The notes: generated by a model not told the origin, from the letters alone. Counted from the first letter of the stretch, positions 13,430 to 25,198 are shown. The stretch is DNA of 64,000 nt from Artemisia argyi (GCA_030686995.1 CM060692.1:17713465-17777464), one strand, 5' to 3'. Program-made: numbers and translations.

Positions 13430-13677
13430 AGATGGCAAGCATCAATAATATCATGCATTCTCTGGAAATGTAGTACATTGACATTCTCTATATATGTTGT
13501 TTTAGTTTGTAACATCATTATATTATGAGCATGCCAATATGATTTCGCCTATCGAGCTATCATATAACACAGACCAATATTAGAACCGGGACACTTCTAT
13601 GATATGATTATACTTTGTGAGTTAATGATGTACGTCAGCATGTCGATAACAAAAAAAAAAAAAAAACTTAAGACCTT

Positions 13678-13742
13678 CATTTTATTTGGGGAAAATATAT
13701 ATATCTGAAGTAGAGGTAAGACCGTAAGACTCTTTATGTGGG

Positions 13743-13813
<71 letters not shown>

Positions 13814-13839
13814 AAGTAGAGGTAAGACCGTAAGACTCA
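13678..13839. repeat. tandem duplication with an expanded (AT)n in its second copy
   Basis: The unit at about 13678-13731 runs from a TATTTGGGGAA-like start through ATATATAT to AGAGGTAAGACCGTAAGACTC. It is repeated at 13732-13839, where the short AT run has grown to about 65 bp. The shared 3' word AAGTAGAGGTAAGACCGTAA flanks the microsatellite on both sides. Confidence 0.75.
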
Positions 13840-13952
13840 AGAGACATCTAAAAAAGTTGTGTATTTATAGATGCTTTACAATCTAACTTCAGATAGCTAG
13901 AAACGAAGATAAACGAGCAAGACTACATAGAAATTTGAGTTTGCGAATACAT

Positions 13953-14177
13953 TTAAGTCATGAAGCAACAAAATGTATATTCTTTTGTTAAGTATAAATA
14001 TGAAACTTGAGGACATGGGTCTGGGAATTTAACATTACATTTACAAATAACATCAAGTAACGGAGGATTTTCGGATTGGTAGATACAAAAACAATGCGGA
14101 TGTTGTCGTGATCCATCACAACATGCTTGATTGACATTGCCTAGCGGAAAACATGGATTAATATATGTACCCTGCAA
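13953..14177 (-). pseudogene. possible small cysteine-rich secreted peptide, broken frame
   Basis: The minus-strand frame has cysteines in an ordered spacing (NPCFP, QACCDG, HCFC, ICKCN), the look of a small disulfide-rich secreted peptide. It has no ATG in frame. Just upstream in another frame (about 14231-14175) is a hydrophobic stretch beginning MAILFIHRAYS, which would suit a signal peptide. The two are separated by a frame change, with an AG that could serve as a splice acceptor (TTGATTGCAG). It may be a two-exon gene with a missed first exon, a pseudogene or chance. I do not recognise a named family. Confidence 0.25.
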
Positions 14178-14790
14178 TCAAGCTTGGAATACGCTCTGTG
14201 AATGAACAATATCGCCATGAAGATAGCAATTAAAACACTAAGAACTTTGATTGTTTAATTTTTTATGAAAGAAGATACAGAATGAGAGATACAAATTAAT
14301 CTTATGTGTTGTGTATTTATAGATGCTACAAAATCAAATTATGCGTTTCTACAATAAATAAATAAATGACATAAATAAAAAATTCTTTGCATTAAAGTAC
14401 TTGGATTCTATTAAATAACAGAAAATCAAAATTATAATATTAAGTCAGTCGTGTTTTTAAATATCAAATACATTCAATTTGCAGCCATGTTCTCGTGATG
14501 TATGATGTATAGAAGAAGAATTCAATAGTTTCCTTTATTGTGATTTTTAAGTTTTTCACTTGAAGGTGTAGCAACATGTCCTTTTCTAATTTTTTGCAAA
14601 TGCATCTCCATTAATTTGCATGGCTGTATGTTTCCTTAGTCATTTTGCATATTGAATTTTCAATATTGACTATAGGATATTTTGCATGGCAGTATATTTC
14701 TTGGTTCAAGGGTAGAATAGGCAAAACAAAATTTCAATATTTCACAAACCTTGACTATTTCACTTTTCACCTTTGACCATTTTTACATTA

Positions 14791-14834
14791 CTAGACGAGT
14801 ACCCGTACATAGCAACGGAATTTTATAGCGACGG
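14791..14834 (+). repeat. dispersed repeat end, copy 2 (CTAGACGAGTACCCG type)
   Basis: Shares CTAGACGAGTACCCGT and ATTTTATAGCG with 11931-11985. It is preceded by CACTTTTCAC and TTTGACCATTTTT, words that recur without the box at about 15767-15792. A related pair of AAGTCAGTCGTGT words lies at 14442 and 15569. This suggests two diverged copies of the same repeat. Confidence 0.5.
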
Positions 14835-17800
14835 ATAGTTTTAGTGCTAAAAAATAGTTTATAGTTATAAACGAAAAATAATAAAAGTTTTAGGATTTGA
14901 GTATGTTTTGAAACCCAATTCAACCCAGATGGTTCAACCGGTTGAACCGTCCCGGTCAAAAAATGGGTCAATTTAAACAGGGTCAACCCGATGGGATGGG
15001 TCGAAAAAATGGGTCAACCCGATGGGATAATCATTTAAAGGTTGATCACATTGGGTTTGTTATGAACCGGTTGCATCCAAGCTCACGTGAGTTGGACAAG
15101 TAAGAAGTCATCCCACCATAATGTTGTTGATTAAAAAAAAAGAAAAAAAAAGGAAAGGAATGTTATGTATGGAGGTATACGAAATTATGTGATTCATAGA
15201 CGAATGTATAAAGCTTTAATTTATATAAGCCCATGCGACTGGACGAGGACATAGTCAACAACTCAACACTATATTCATATACAGTAGTTGATTTTTAAGT
15301 GCCAATCAAGCAAAGAATTGATGTATGTATATAAGAATGATTTAGTTCAGAAATCATATAAGAGTACTTTAGAGATGATAGTTGTGCATTCCATAATTAT
15401 GTAGCTGCCCATAATGAATCTTTTCGAAATTTAGGTCATTTCCTCAAGTAAAACGAGCTATATTAGTATGTTTCTATAAATAGTTTTTAAGTTTTCAATT
15501 GATTTTTAGTTGCCATATTTCATATAACTTTCTAGAGAATGTGGAGCAGAGTTGCCATAGGTAGATTAAAGTCAGTCGTGTATTTAATAAATGTGGAGCA
15601 GTGTTGCCATACTAAGTTTCTAATGAATCAACTTTCCATTTTATTTGTTTAACTTTTTCCAGTAAAGTAGTTTACAGCTAAACGCATGGTTGATTTCAAC
15701 ATTTCATTCGATTTCCTAAACTTTGACAAGGGTATTATGAGGATGGACCTAAAATTCAGTTTTTCACTTTTCACATTTGACCATTTTTCCATTATAAGTA
15801 GTTAAGATATGTAGTTAAGATAAGATAAGATTATATGTCCGTTTGGTAATAAAGGCTCCAAGTGAGCGCTACTCACCCAAACAGGCTAGCCAGGCCAAAT
15901 ATGCATATCTATAATATTAGCATTTACTCACGTAATAACGGTTCATGAAATTAGGGACTTGGATGGCAAAGGTACATTCAATCACTATAATCATGTAATC
16001 GGGTCCAACATACTGAAAACTACTTGTATTCAGTTTGTAAAAACTAGCATGTATCCCCTCGCGAGGTTTATAAAACATTTAAATAAGTAAAGGCGATGCT
16101 ATGAACTCACCGTGAACAAAGAGGAACAATCACAATCAAGCAAACGAAGAAAGATTGTCGTGAAGCTCTACGAAGAACCTAAACATATATACGTTGTCTT
16201 AGGTTTTGAAAATAAATATTGATGTATTTTTGTTGTATATAAATTATACTCTTACTTATGCTTGGTACTAATTCTTATACTTGTTTATATGTCCAATTTA
16301 GTCCTAAGGTTCAAATTTAATTCAAATGTTCCATTTAAACCAAAGGGTCCAAAATAACTTAATTGAGTCAAAATATATTTAAAGTTCAAAAGTTTATAAA
16401 ACTTAAACATTTTTATACTTTTAATTCCAAAGCTATCAAAAATGTTTATAACTTATTCACTTTCAAAAATTCGCTACTCGCAAACCGTAAGCCCAAAAAT
16501 TATGTTCTTTATATCCTCGGAAAGGTATATATCTGTACTAACAAGTTTTGTGGGTCCCACAGAGTCAAAAATTTGATTACATTAGTAAAACTATTTATTT
16601 GTCCATAATATTCAGTCCAGCAATTTTCAGATTTACAACTGTCCCGCGAAAAGTGTGATATATAGAGTTTTACTAACCCGATTAATTCCCCGCTTTCGGC
16701 CACGTTTAAGTTAAGATGTTATCTAAAACTTTTATGTTTTGAGTAACAGTGTGTTATTCACAAAAAAAAATGACTTATACACGTTTCAAATATGTTACTC
16801 AGAATGTGACTTGTTTCACGAAAATAATTCTAGTTTAATCTTCGTAAAGAGTTATTCAACGAAATACCTGTCAAAATTTCCGTAAGACATAGGCCTACAG
16901 CCCCATATTTTTAGTTTAGGTCCAATGTCTACTGATTAGTGCAGTTTATTCCTTTTCTACCCCTAGTCCAGATTCACAGTTTGCATGTTTAGTCCTTTAG
17001 GGTTTTCTAGTGATTAAACTTATGTACCAAGCCTAACCAAGCATTATTATTTATATAAGGTTCAAATACATCAAAGTATATAACATTTACAGTAGTGAAA
17101 ATAAAAATAAAAATGGAAATTGAGTGGAGAGTTTCCTTACAATACTGATGAACAAGAAGGAACAACAAGAACAAGGACCCTAATCCTATGATTACCAACA
17201 AAACTTGCACCCTTTACTTCCAATTTTTTACCCAAGACTTATACCCTTGATTTACCCTTGAAAATATCTTAAAATCACAGCCCCTAAACCATCTTGATCC
17301 AAACTTGAAACAACTTCCCAAAGAAACCAAGAAATGATGAGATTTGATGATGTTTTGAGTGAAGTAAACCAAGAACAAGACTAGGGCTTCAATATCTTTT
17401 ATATATGATCAATAATTTAGTAAAAGTTTGGATGAAATGGTGATCATGGGCTGTTCTTGGTCGTTGTTGAGGAGATAAAAACAAGAAAATGCAACTAGGT
17501 GATGTAAACTATGTATAAATGAAGGGCTTTGTTATTCTATTGATGGTTTTTATGTTAGTGGGGGCATGCATCAAAGGTGTAAAACACATGGAATGAAGTA
17601 ATTTGTGTATAAATTTTGACAAAACCACATGGTGTGGTCGTTTGGTGTGTATAGTGGTGAGTGGGTGGATTGATTTTGTGTAAAATTTGAGTTTTGATGT
17701 GTAGTTTGCTCCCGGTAATTGCAAACGTAAAGTTTTTAAAATGAAAAATGTAAAACTGAGCAAGGTAAGAATATAAAACTTATAAAAACATTAAAACTTG

Positions 17801-18740
17801 TTATCATAACCTATTTTAGTAGTTTAAATGAGTGGTGCATTCATTGAAGGGTTTCAACGTAGTTAAAACATAAAAACATAGATTTAAATTGCGTAAAACG
17901 TAAAAAGGTGCAAGGTTTTCGTAAAAAATGGAAAAAGTGAATTATGACATTAAAATTAGGATTGTAAGGAAACAATGGTGCATGGAAAGTATAGATTGGA
18001 TATAGTATAGTCGCAGTTGAATGAATTGAATGCGTTATGACGTACGCGGATAACTTTCGACGAAGTTAATTAGTTAAAAATAGAATAGTTGAATAATAAA
18101 CTATTACACTAACATTTGAACTACACTTTACGATTCTTAGAATGAATTTTGGTATATAAATAAGGGTCGTCACTTTACGATTCTCAGAAGGAATTTTGAT
18201 TCTTCAATGGATTCAATATGAGCGGCCGTTGTTGTTTTTTTATTTTACAATTAGGTCAAAATATAAACGACTATCACTCAGGTATATGTGTATTTAACCC
18301 TTTATTTCTCAATCTCAACTAAAAAACGAAAATCATCCAATTTTGACATAATTAGGAAATACATAGCCCTAATGGGTTCTTCTCTTCATAGTTTCTATTG
18401 GGATTCTCATTTAGCCTTATCTAAATCAACTTCGACAAAACGTCTTCAGTTTCAAGTACTGACATATGGGCAGTCTTTTGTTTTTTTCCTTGTCATTTAT
18501 ATGTCTGTTCTTTGTTGCCTTACCATATTTGCTTAAAGCTTATTGATAAAAGTTGGAATCCGGACCTATAATTAAAATAGCCTTTTTAAAATGGTCAAAA
18601 TTTGCAACCTACATGCAGTAATCAAGAATAAAAACATCTATTACAAATCATTTGAAGATAAACTATCTGAAGCAAAATCCATTAAATATAAGACACACCA
18701 ATAGCCAATAAAGAAAATATAGAATAAAATAGGTTACCTG
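14835..18740. other. intergenic; possible remains of an old LTR
   Basis: No coding region is recognised. Between about 16000 and 17700, minus-strand features recall the gypsy LTR at 60897-64000: a GCTATGAACTCACC word near 16098 (GCTATGACTCACC near 61768), runs of guanine-poor leader-like sequence, and a TATATAAAAG on the minus strand near 17400. The resemblance is weak and I do not call an element. The frame at 18288-18536 has no recognisable motif. Confidence 0.35.
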
Positions 18741-19112
18741 ATCTTCAACAAATAGTCATGGACGCGTACACGAATCTCCTTGACAGAAAGTATTGAAGGA
18801 GTTGGCACTGCTTAAACCCGTGCGGGAGCTACCTGGAGACATTTGAGGACTTTGTGGGGCCTCATATGCTAGTCGGTCCTGTTCCCATAATGTTATGATA
18901 TAATCATATGTGCTAATTCCCTATCATCATTTAAAAAGGTTTAATTATTAGTTTTTCAGCTCATGGTTTCATAGATAGCAAAAGAAACAAAGAAAAAGAA
19001 ATTAAAGACATGATCTATACTTATTAGAAATAAACAGTTTTAAGATTTGAGTAATTAAGAAAGTTTTAGTTTTTATATATAGAACTAAGATTAAAATACG
19101 GATTGTGGTAAA

Positions 19113-19541
19113 GTGCCATCTGGTGTTAGGAAAGTTAAGAAGAAGCAAGTGAAGGACGAACTGGATTGTATTAAACAGGCTGAGAAGAAAAAGAGACGGT
19201 TAGAGAAAGCCCTTGCGGCATCAGCAACCATTATCTCTGAACTTGAGAAGAAGAACCAGAAGAAGAAAGAAGAGCAACAAAGGTTGGATGAAGTGTGTGT
19301 TGCAATAGCTGAAGCTGTTGCTCTGCAAGTCCTAATTGGTAAAGAATCACACAAATCATGTGTTCTAAATGCATATATGGGTTGTGTTTCTGATGGATGT
19401 GGAGGATCTAAATACCAGTGGAATGGACACGGGTTGAGTGATGACAGGTATGTTCAGCACCGTATGTTGTGGAGAGAGATTGGGAAGCTGCTGAGGATAT
19501 TTCTTCGATCCAAATTGCTGATGATGGTTTCAATGCCTTAG
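19113..19541 (+). pseudogene. degenerate gene for a lysine-rich coiled-coil protein (family not named)
   Basis: The frame codes for a strongly charged helix (EKKKRRLEKALAASATIISE, then KKKEEQQRLDEV) followed by AEAVALQVLIGKESHKSC. It resembles a conserved plant family of unknown function that I know only from its pattern, an alanine-rich coiled coil followed by a VALxVLIGEDS-like box. The expected initiator position at 19113 is GTG, not ATG. After about residue 120 the frame shifts: another frame reads WEAAEDISSIQIADDGFNAL over the same bases up to a stop near 19565. Both points suggest a broken or truncated copy. No promoter or splice context was identified. Confidence 0.5.
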
Positions 19542-19565
19542 TTTCTAACAGAATGCTCAGAGGTT

Positions 19566-20548
19566 GAATCAAGTGTTACGTGTGATCCGATGATGGCTTA
19601 TTTTGTTTGTATTCACGGTGAAATCATTCTCTAAAATGTTGTGTTCGAGTGTTTGGGGCGCTATCTCTTACCCTCAATTTGTTATTTTGATGACTTGTGT
19701 AACGACAAGTTTTACTATCTCACATATGTCTCCAACAAACCTTGAACCGACAACCTCGTTGTTGATGGGCCACTCACATACCGATGGGCTAACAAAGAAG
19801 TGATAGGAAAAGGACTAAATTTGAGAGTTTCAAGAACATGTGTGATGCTACATTTGGAGTTGTGGACAATAACTTTCAGGATCGGGCGCATAATCAACTG
19901 TGTACATCTCATAATCTTATGAACAAACCACTGATCACATAAAAAAAGAAGATGTGAGTGTGACATTACCTGCACTAAGTACTCTTGTTCCACACCTTTG
20001 CGCTGCAGCTTCTTGGTGTGTTGTCACTTCCCATCTTGTGATCTCCTCTTCTGCCGCAGTAATATATATATCATTAGCCCTTTAACCTGCACCACGGGAA
20101 AGTAATTAAATATTTAAATTAACAATTGCAAACCTACAACCGTTGACACGAAATAGTAAGAGATGCTATCATCTTCTTGCATGCTTCGTTCTTACAAATC
20201 AAGGTTCCAATTCTTTTGATAAATGAAAATATTTTTAAACACCAAAAAACACTTATATGTTCAGATAAAATTCATTAATGACACTGATTCAATCATTCAA
20301 ATAGAGTCCTACTAAATACACCAAGGAAAATATTGGTCAATACATTGAAAACTGAAAAAGCATTTATTATAACCTCATTTAATTTAAAAAAGTAAAAATA
20401 TGAACCAACTTTATTGAAAATAATAATAATAAATAAACTCATCATTCCTTTTAATCTCTTTCTTCTCAAAATATCACCACCTTCACACACAAACTCTTAA
20501 ATACTTTCTCTATCTATAAATATCCGGCCACCTTACCACCATGTCTCC
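19566..20548. other. intergenic, nothing recognised
   Basis: AT-rich DNA. The frames at 19603-19803 and 19715-19993 overlap on opposite strands and carry no motif. Confidence 0.5.
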
Positions 20549-20626
20549 GGAAAATATCGCCGGAAAATATCATCGGAAAATATTGGAGGAAAATATCATC
20601 GGAAAATATTGGCGAAAAATATTTTC
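20549..20626 (+). repeat. 13-bp tandem repeat, six copies
   Basis: The word GGAAAATAT recurs at 20549, 20562, 20575, 20588 and 20601, with a variant GAAAAATAT at 20614, giving an exact 13-bp period. The frame that starts at 20541 across it (MSPENIAGKYHRKI...) is therefore repeat-driven and is not called as a gene. Confidence 0.9.
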
Positions 20627-20946
20627 GATAACCACCCTTCAACTCGCCGTAAATTGTCTACGGTCGAAATACACCAATCGTATATTTTTTTCCGGCGACA
20701 TCACCGCAACAATTTCATTGTTACTACTGCCATTTACTTGCCATCCCACACTAGATTTAGCCACCATCAGATCTTGTTCATTCTCTTGTTTGGAATTTAT
20801 ATGTTTTTATTTGTTTGAATATTATGTATTCTTATTTGAACTAGTCTTTGAGCTCTGTTTGCATTTATGTATGAAGATTCCGATAGAAATTGGGATGATG
20901 GGGACAACAATAAATGGTGGTGATAGAAAAAGATTGAAAAATAATA

Positions 20947-21142
20947 CTCCCCCCGTCCCATAATAAATGTCCATAATGGAATCTTAGCATGTCCCAAATT
21001 AAGTGTCCAGATTCTATTTCAACCAATGAGATGAGAGTTTAGTAGGTAAAATTGATATTTGATTGGTGGATAGTGTAATTAGTGGAATTTTCTAAAACTT
21101 TGTGCATTTTGAAAGTGGACACTTAATATGGGACGGAGGGAG
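20947..21142. mobile_element. Stowaway-type MITE (Tc1/mariner-like)
   Basis: The 196-bp element has the classic Stowaway ends: CTCCCCCCGTCCCA at the left and TGGGACGGAGGGAG at the right. It is flanked by TA on both sides (20945-20946 and 21143-21144), the expected target duplication. It is non-coding and would be mobilised in trans by a mariner-like transposase. Confidence 0.93.
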
Positions 21143-21898
21143 TAAATAATTAATATATTGATGGTAAGTGTTCAAGAGTATTTCGGTAATAAATGGGGGT
21201 TCTTGGTTCAAGAGAAAAAGAAGAGTAATTAAGACTCATTTGACAATGATTATACAATTATTTTGGTGTATTTAGAACACCCCTTCAAATATAAGCTAGG
21301 TTAACAGAACATATTATGCTCTAAATATAAGACCTCTAATTTCGTGTTTTTTGGTCCTGCAATAGATATCAATATATAAAAGAAGGTTTCACAGAATCCA
21401 ACAAATGAACACAATACATTATTAAAGTTTTACACTTAACCCGCGATGGTGTGTAAGTTGCAAGACCATACACCAAGAAGCAAGTAATCTATAATCATAA
21501 TTAGTAAGAACAAAAATGCACGAGTTTCACAGGTAGATGTACCTTTCTACTACGAAGACTGCATCGTGGACCCTCAACCACTATGTCACTAACATCTTTC
21601 TCGAAGAAAAAAATAGCTATGGATTATTAGGTAATGCAGTGGTATATGGGTGAAATGCAAAACCACTCATAACAATTTAAAGGAACCAATGGCATCAATT
21701 TGTATCAACAAAAAAATCACTTCCTTGAATACCTTTAATCGCCTCTTTAACTGATCATACTATTTATCAGTCATTATCGGTTTACCAGATACATAAGCCA
21801 TTGCAGTTTCTAAAAACTTCTGTTCATCAAAGCCTGCAATATATATAGCACAACACAAAGAGGTTATATACATAAAACATTGAAGTATTTGCATAGTT

Positions 21899-21940
21899 TT
21901 ATAAGTGACATGAAAAACAATTACAGGGAATCCATACTTA
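21899..21940. repeat. flanking direct repeat, left copy
   Basis: About 42 bp (containing GTGACATGAAAAACAATTAC and GGAATCCATACTTA) immediately outside the CACTA terminus is repeated exactly at 22957-22998 on the far side of the insert. It corresponds to the intron just after PGRL1-like piece b. Confidence 0.9.
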
Positions 21941-22384
21941 CACTATAAGAAACATGAGAACAGGCGACGAACGTAATCCCGTCGACACAATGTCGACAGG
22001 ACGGTGCAGAAAACGACAAAAATTCCGATTGACCGAAGCCAAGTGCGTTGAATTTTTGGGGTTAACATGATCCCGTCGACATGTCGACGGGGCCATATTG
22101 GTCAAAATTTCCAACCTCAATAATTATCAAAACTTTGGCGCGAACTTATCCCACCTTTATAATCCCGTCGACATGTCGACGGGATGATATTAAAAATGAA
22201 TTATTACGTAATTAACGTTTGATTAGCGTTAATTACGTGTTTGGTTTAACGGTACCGTCGACATGTTGACGAGATTATAAAGTAAAAAAAAATAATACTA
22301 AATTAGTGGTCAATATAAATGGCGGGATTTTTCCCGCGTGTTTTGTCCCGTCGACATGGGTTGTTTCGTTTGATCTGTTCTTTT

Positions 22385-22500
22385 GGTTGTCGAGTTGTTT
22401 AGTTTGAGTTGTTTCGTTTGGTTGTCGAGTTGTTTAGTTTGAGTTGTTTCCTTTGGTTGTCGAGTTGTTTAGTTTGGTTGTCGAGTTGTTTAGTTTGAGT
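22385..22500 (+). repeat. 35-bp tandem repeat inside the CACTA remnant
   Basis: GGTTGTCGAGTTGTTTAGTT recurs at 22385, 22420 and 22455 (period 35), then at 22476 after a shortened 21-bp unit. Confidence 0.9.
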
Positions 22501-22645
22501 CTGTATGAAAATGCATGTGGTTGAGAACTCTTGCTTGTTTTAAATAAACAGTTTGCCTTCATGTTTGATAATTGTGATATTGTTCATTCGGTTCTATTAT
22601 TTATGCGTACAAATTTAAAATATAAAGGACGTTCAACATCAGTTA

Positions 22646-22799
22646 CCACAACAACAACAACATTTTATTAAACAACAACAATAACATCAACAACAACAGT
22701 AAACAACATCAACAATAACAACGATAACAGCAACAGCAGCAACAGCAACAACAGCCGCAGTAGCAGCAGCAGCAGCAACAACAACAACAACAACAGTAC
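22646..22799 (+). repeat. imperfect CAA/CAG microsatellite
   Basis: A long run of CAA, CAG and related triplets. On the minus strand it directly follows the stop of the transposase remnant, so it is not coding in that frame. Confidence 0.9.
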
Positions 22800-22956
22800 T
22801 ACATATGAAATTTATCCATGTCACCTAAAAGGTCACGTAGTATTGCATCCGACTGACATGCGTGGTCATGGTTGTCGGGATACGTTGCCATTTCAAGTTT
22901 TGCCTCCAACATCCTTATTTTTTAGAGTAGCAACTGATTTTGTGCCTCAAACATGT

Positions 22957-22998
22957 TTATAAGTGACATGAAAAACAATTACAGGGAATCCATACTTA
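22957..22998. repeat. flanking direct repeat, right copy
   Basis: Exact second copy of 21899-21940. It joins directly to PGRL1-like piece b at 23001. Three bases is the normal CACTA target duplication, so 42 bp needs another explanation. Confidence 0.9.
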
Positions 22999-23501
22999 AT
23001 TAGCATTACGACACTGCTTCCTTCCCACATCAGTTCGTCTTTGAGGTTATCGAATTCCACATTTGACATGATAGCTTAGAATGACTGCACGGGAAACATA
23101 TGACATTAACCACTAATGAAAAAAGTAGTGAAAATAAATTAAATATGGTGTGGATGGTTACTTGTAACTCTTGAAGAAGTTGTTGTTCCATTTTTCCAGT
23201 TGTCTTCTTTTCTTGTTTATCTAAGCTGCAATAAAGTTTATAACTTTTCATATGTAACATGAAAAAAAGATTTAAAAAAATCAAATAATTAAGAATAAAA
23301 TTAAAAATTAAAAATTCTATGTCGCCAAATCATTACAAAATTTAGAATATTTGAATAAAATTTACAATATGTAGTCAAGAATATTGTACATCATATTATC
23401 TTTACAAAATACCAATTAAAAGAACAACAAATAGATAAAGCAAATAATCAAACTGAGTAACTAAAAGAGGCATTGAACAAAGATTAAAAAGACACTCATA
23501 C

Positions 23502-23598
23502 CTTAAATTGACCTTGTCCAGCTGTTGTATGCAAGATAGTCAATCCCTGAATGTCACCAAGAAGCTCCTTTATCAATTGTGCACTTAAACTAAAAGCC
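23502..23598 (-). other. exon-like segment, gene not identified
   Basis: A 97-nt stretch is bounded by an acceptor (GATATCAG) and a donor (GTATGAG) and is open in the frame LSAQLIKELLGDIQGLTILH plus TTAGQGQFK. It lies upstream of the PGRL1-like pieces on the same strand, but I cannot place it in that protein. It may be a leftover exon of another gene or a retained upstream exon. Confidence 0.35.
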
Positions 23599-24378
23599 CT
23601 GATATCAATTTCAAACAAAATCAAGAAATTAAATATTAAAAATCATACCTTTAGGCAAGTAAGAGAGTTTTTGTTCTTACATTAATAACTTATAACAATT
23701 ATATTCATAATCACTGCAATAACAACTATGTTGTAACAAATATTGTTCAATTTAACTTAGAACCGTCCAATTATTGGTTTAGGTTTCGATTTGGAATAAT
23801 GAGTTGAATGAAAAATTATTTGATTTTTTTAGTTTTTAGTTTTGACCTTTAACTTTTGTTGATTGCCCCCACGTTTTTAAAGTTTTAGTTTTTTATATTT
23901 TTGACACATATATCTTTTAGCTTAAATTTTTCATAAGAACGAATTTGTAAATATTTTTGCTAAATAAGAAAGTATTTAGGTTTTTTATTAAACAAATATT
24001 TTAGAAAAATTAATAATAATATAATAATACTAATTATAGTATGATTTGATTTTTTTGAAATGAAAAAGTCTCCACTAGGAATTTTGTTTTATTATGAAAA
24101 AGATTATGAATTATATTTATGCGTCTTTGGTAAATATTGTTAAAGTGTAATGTTTCATGCAATCCATAAAGCAAAGAAATATGAGATATTTACTCCTTAA
24201 AATATGTAATAATTAGGTGGAGAGTTTTTTTACGTAACAAATTTTACTCACATACGAAAGGGACTCATCCTTTCAATCTATCTAAAATGAAATCAATGAT
24301 TGAGATTAAAAGTATTTTAATAATTTACCTGTTCTTTTATAATTTAAATATCTTTAATCATTAGACAAAACAAATTAT

Positions 24379-24832
24379 ACTATTACGACCAGCATTTAAT
24401 TATCTGTCTATATCTATAGACGGACACTTTGATATACTTCCGACAAACTTTTTGTTTTTCATAATTTTTCATTTTTTTAATGTTTTTTCGTCTTTTTTCC
24501 TTTCTTTTTTCTTCATATCTGAAAATAGCATGAGCAATCACATGTAATTAAACACTAATTTAAATATTCTAATAATACCACATGTGATATTAGTGTTAAA
24601 TTATATATGGTATTACATGTGTGACATATCATATGTGATTTAACATTAATATCACATGTGATATTATTAGAATATTCAAATTAGTGTTTGATCACATGTG
24701 TTTTTTCATGCAAATTTTAGTAACGGAAAAAAAAACTTCATAAAAAAGTGAAAAACACGATTTTTTTTGGTCGAAAGCATATCAAAATGTCTATTTATAG
24801 AAAGATAATTAATTTAATGCTCGTCGTAATAA
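24379..24832. mobile_element. fold-back MITE of about 455 bp
   Basis: The left arm TATTACGACCAGCATTTAAT is mirrored by the right arm ending TTAATGCTCGTCGTAATA. The pairing extends inward through TAGACGGACACTTTGATAT, AAACACTAATTT and the central CACATGTGATATTA words. The element is therefore almost wholly self-complementary. Target duplication and superfamily are not resolved. Confidence 0.75.
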
Positions 24833-25190
24833 TATTTTTTTTCGCTTAACGATTAACTGTTTGAAATATATTAATATTTGGAAAAAAAAAAAGAAAAAAA
24901 ATGAAGGTGGATTTTTAAATTTTTTATAATTAATCTCATCCATTAGATTAAATAAATATGGATGGTGGAGATTGATCCTTTAATATTTAAATAAAGTTTG
25001 GTATGTAAATTTTTTTTAATCAATAATTAGTCTTATAATTATTTTCACAAATCTTGCAAAAATATGCTATTCATATTGTAATTTTGAAAAAAAGGAAGAT
25101 TTATGATATATTAAAAGAATGGTAACTCTTTTTTACATCCATGAGATTTTGTCATGATCTTTCAAAGATATAAAAATGGTAACAAATCTT
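24833..25190. other. intergenic upstream of the Hsp70 gene
   Basis: AT-rich DNA with no gene. I looked for a clear heat-shock element (three inverted nGAAn units) in the last 150 bp before the Hsp70 TATA box and did not find a convincing one. Confidence 0.5.
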
Positions 25191-25198
25191 ATGTGAAA

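Larger units (their letters stand above)
21941..22956 (-). mobile_element. truncated CACTA (En/Spm) transposon end with a transposase-gene remnant
   Basis: It begins with the CACTA terminus CACTATAAGAAACATGAG at 21941. Inside are five subterminal copies of a GTCGAC-centred motif (near 21975, 22073, 22162, 22255 and 22349); two of them are perfect palindromes of 20 bp or more (22072-22091 and about 22162-22185). Subterminal repeats of this sort are the binding sites of TNPA-like proteins in En/Spm elements. At 22956-22800 the minus strand codes for a coiled-coil C-terminus (KIRMLEAKLEMATYPDNHDH... to LLGDMDKFHM stop), with one internal stop, as in plant En/Spm transposase-associated proteins. 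No second CACTA end is present. Confidence 0.7.
21733..23225 (-). pseudogene. PGRL1: PGRL1-like pseudogene, interrupted by a CACTA transposon end
   Basis: Three exon-like pieces on the minus strand match consecutive parts of PGR5-LIKE PROTEIN 1. This thylakoid protein works with PGR5 in cyclic electron flow around photosystem I. Piece a (23225-23162) reads LDKQEKKTTGKMEQQLLQEL and ends at a GT donor. Piece b (23084-23001) contains MSNVEFDNLKDELMWEGSSV and follows a CAG acceptor. Piece c (21833-21733) reads DEQKFLETAMAYVSGKPIM, with a CAG acceptor and a GT donor. Piece b has a stop and a short deletion near its start. Piece c has a stop where the family has a glutamate. Between b and c lies a CACTA remnant of about 1 kb. 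The C-terminal membrane and zinc-ribbon part is absent, so this is a dead partial copy. Confidence 0.85.

Noticed and set aside
20541..20963. 140-codon frame starting MSPENIAGKYHRK
   Set aside because: The start is the 13-bp tandem repeat and the end runs into the Stowaway MITE; no motif.
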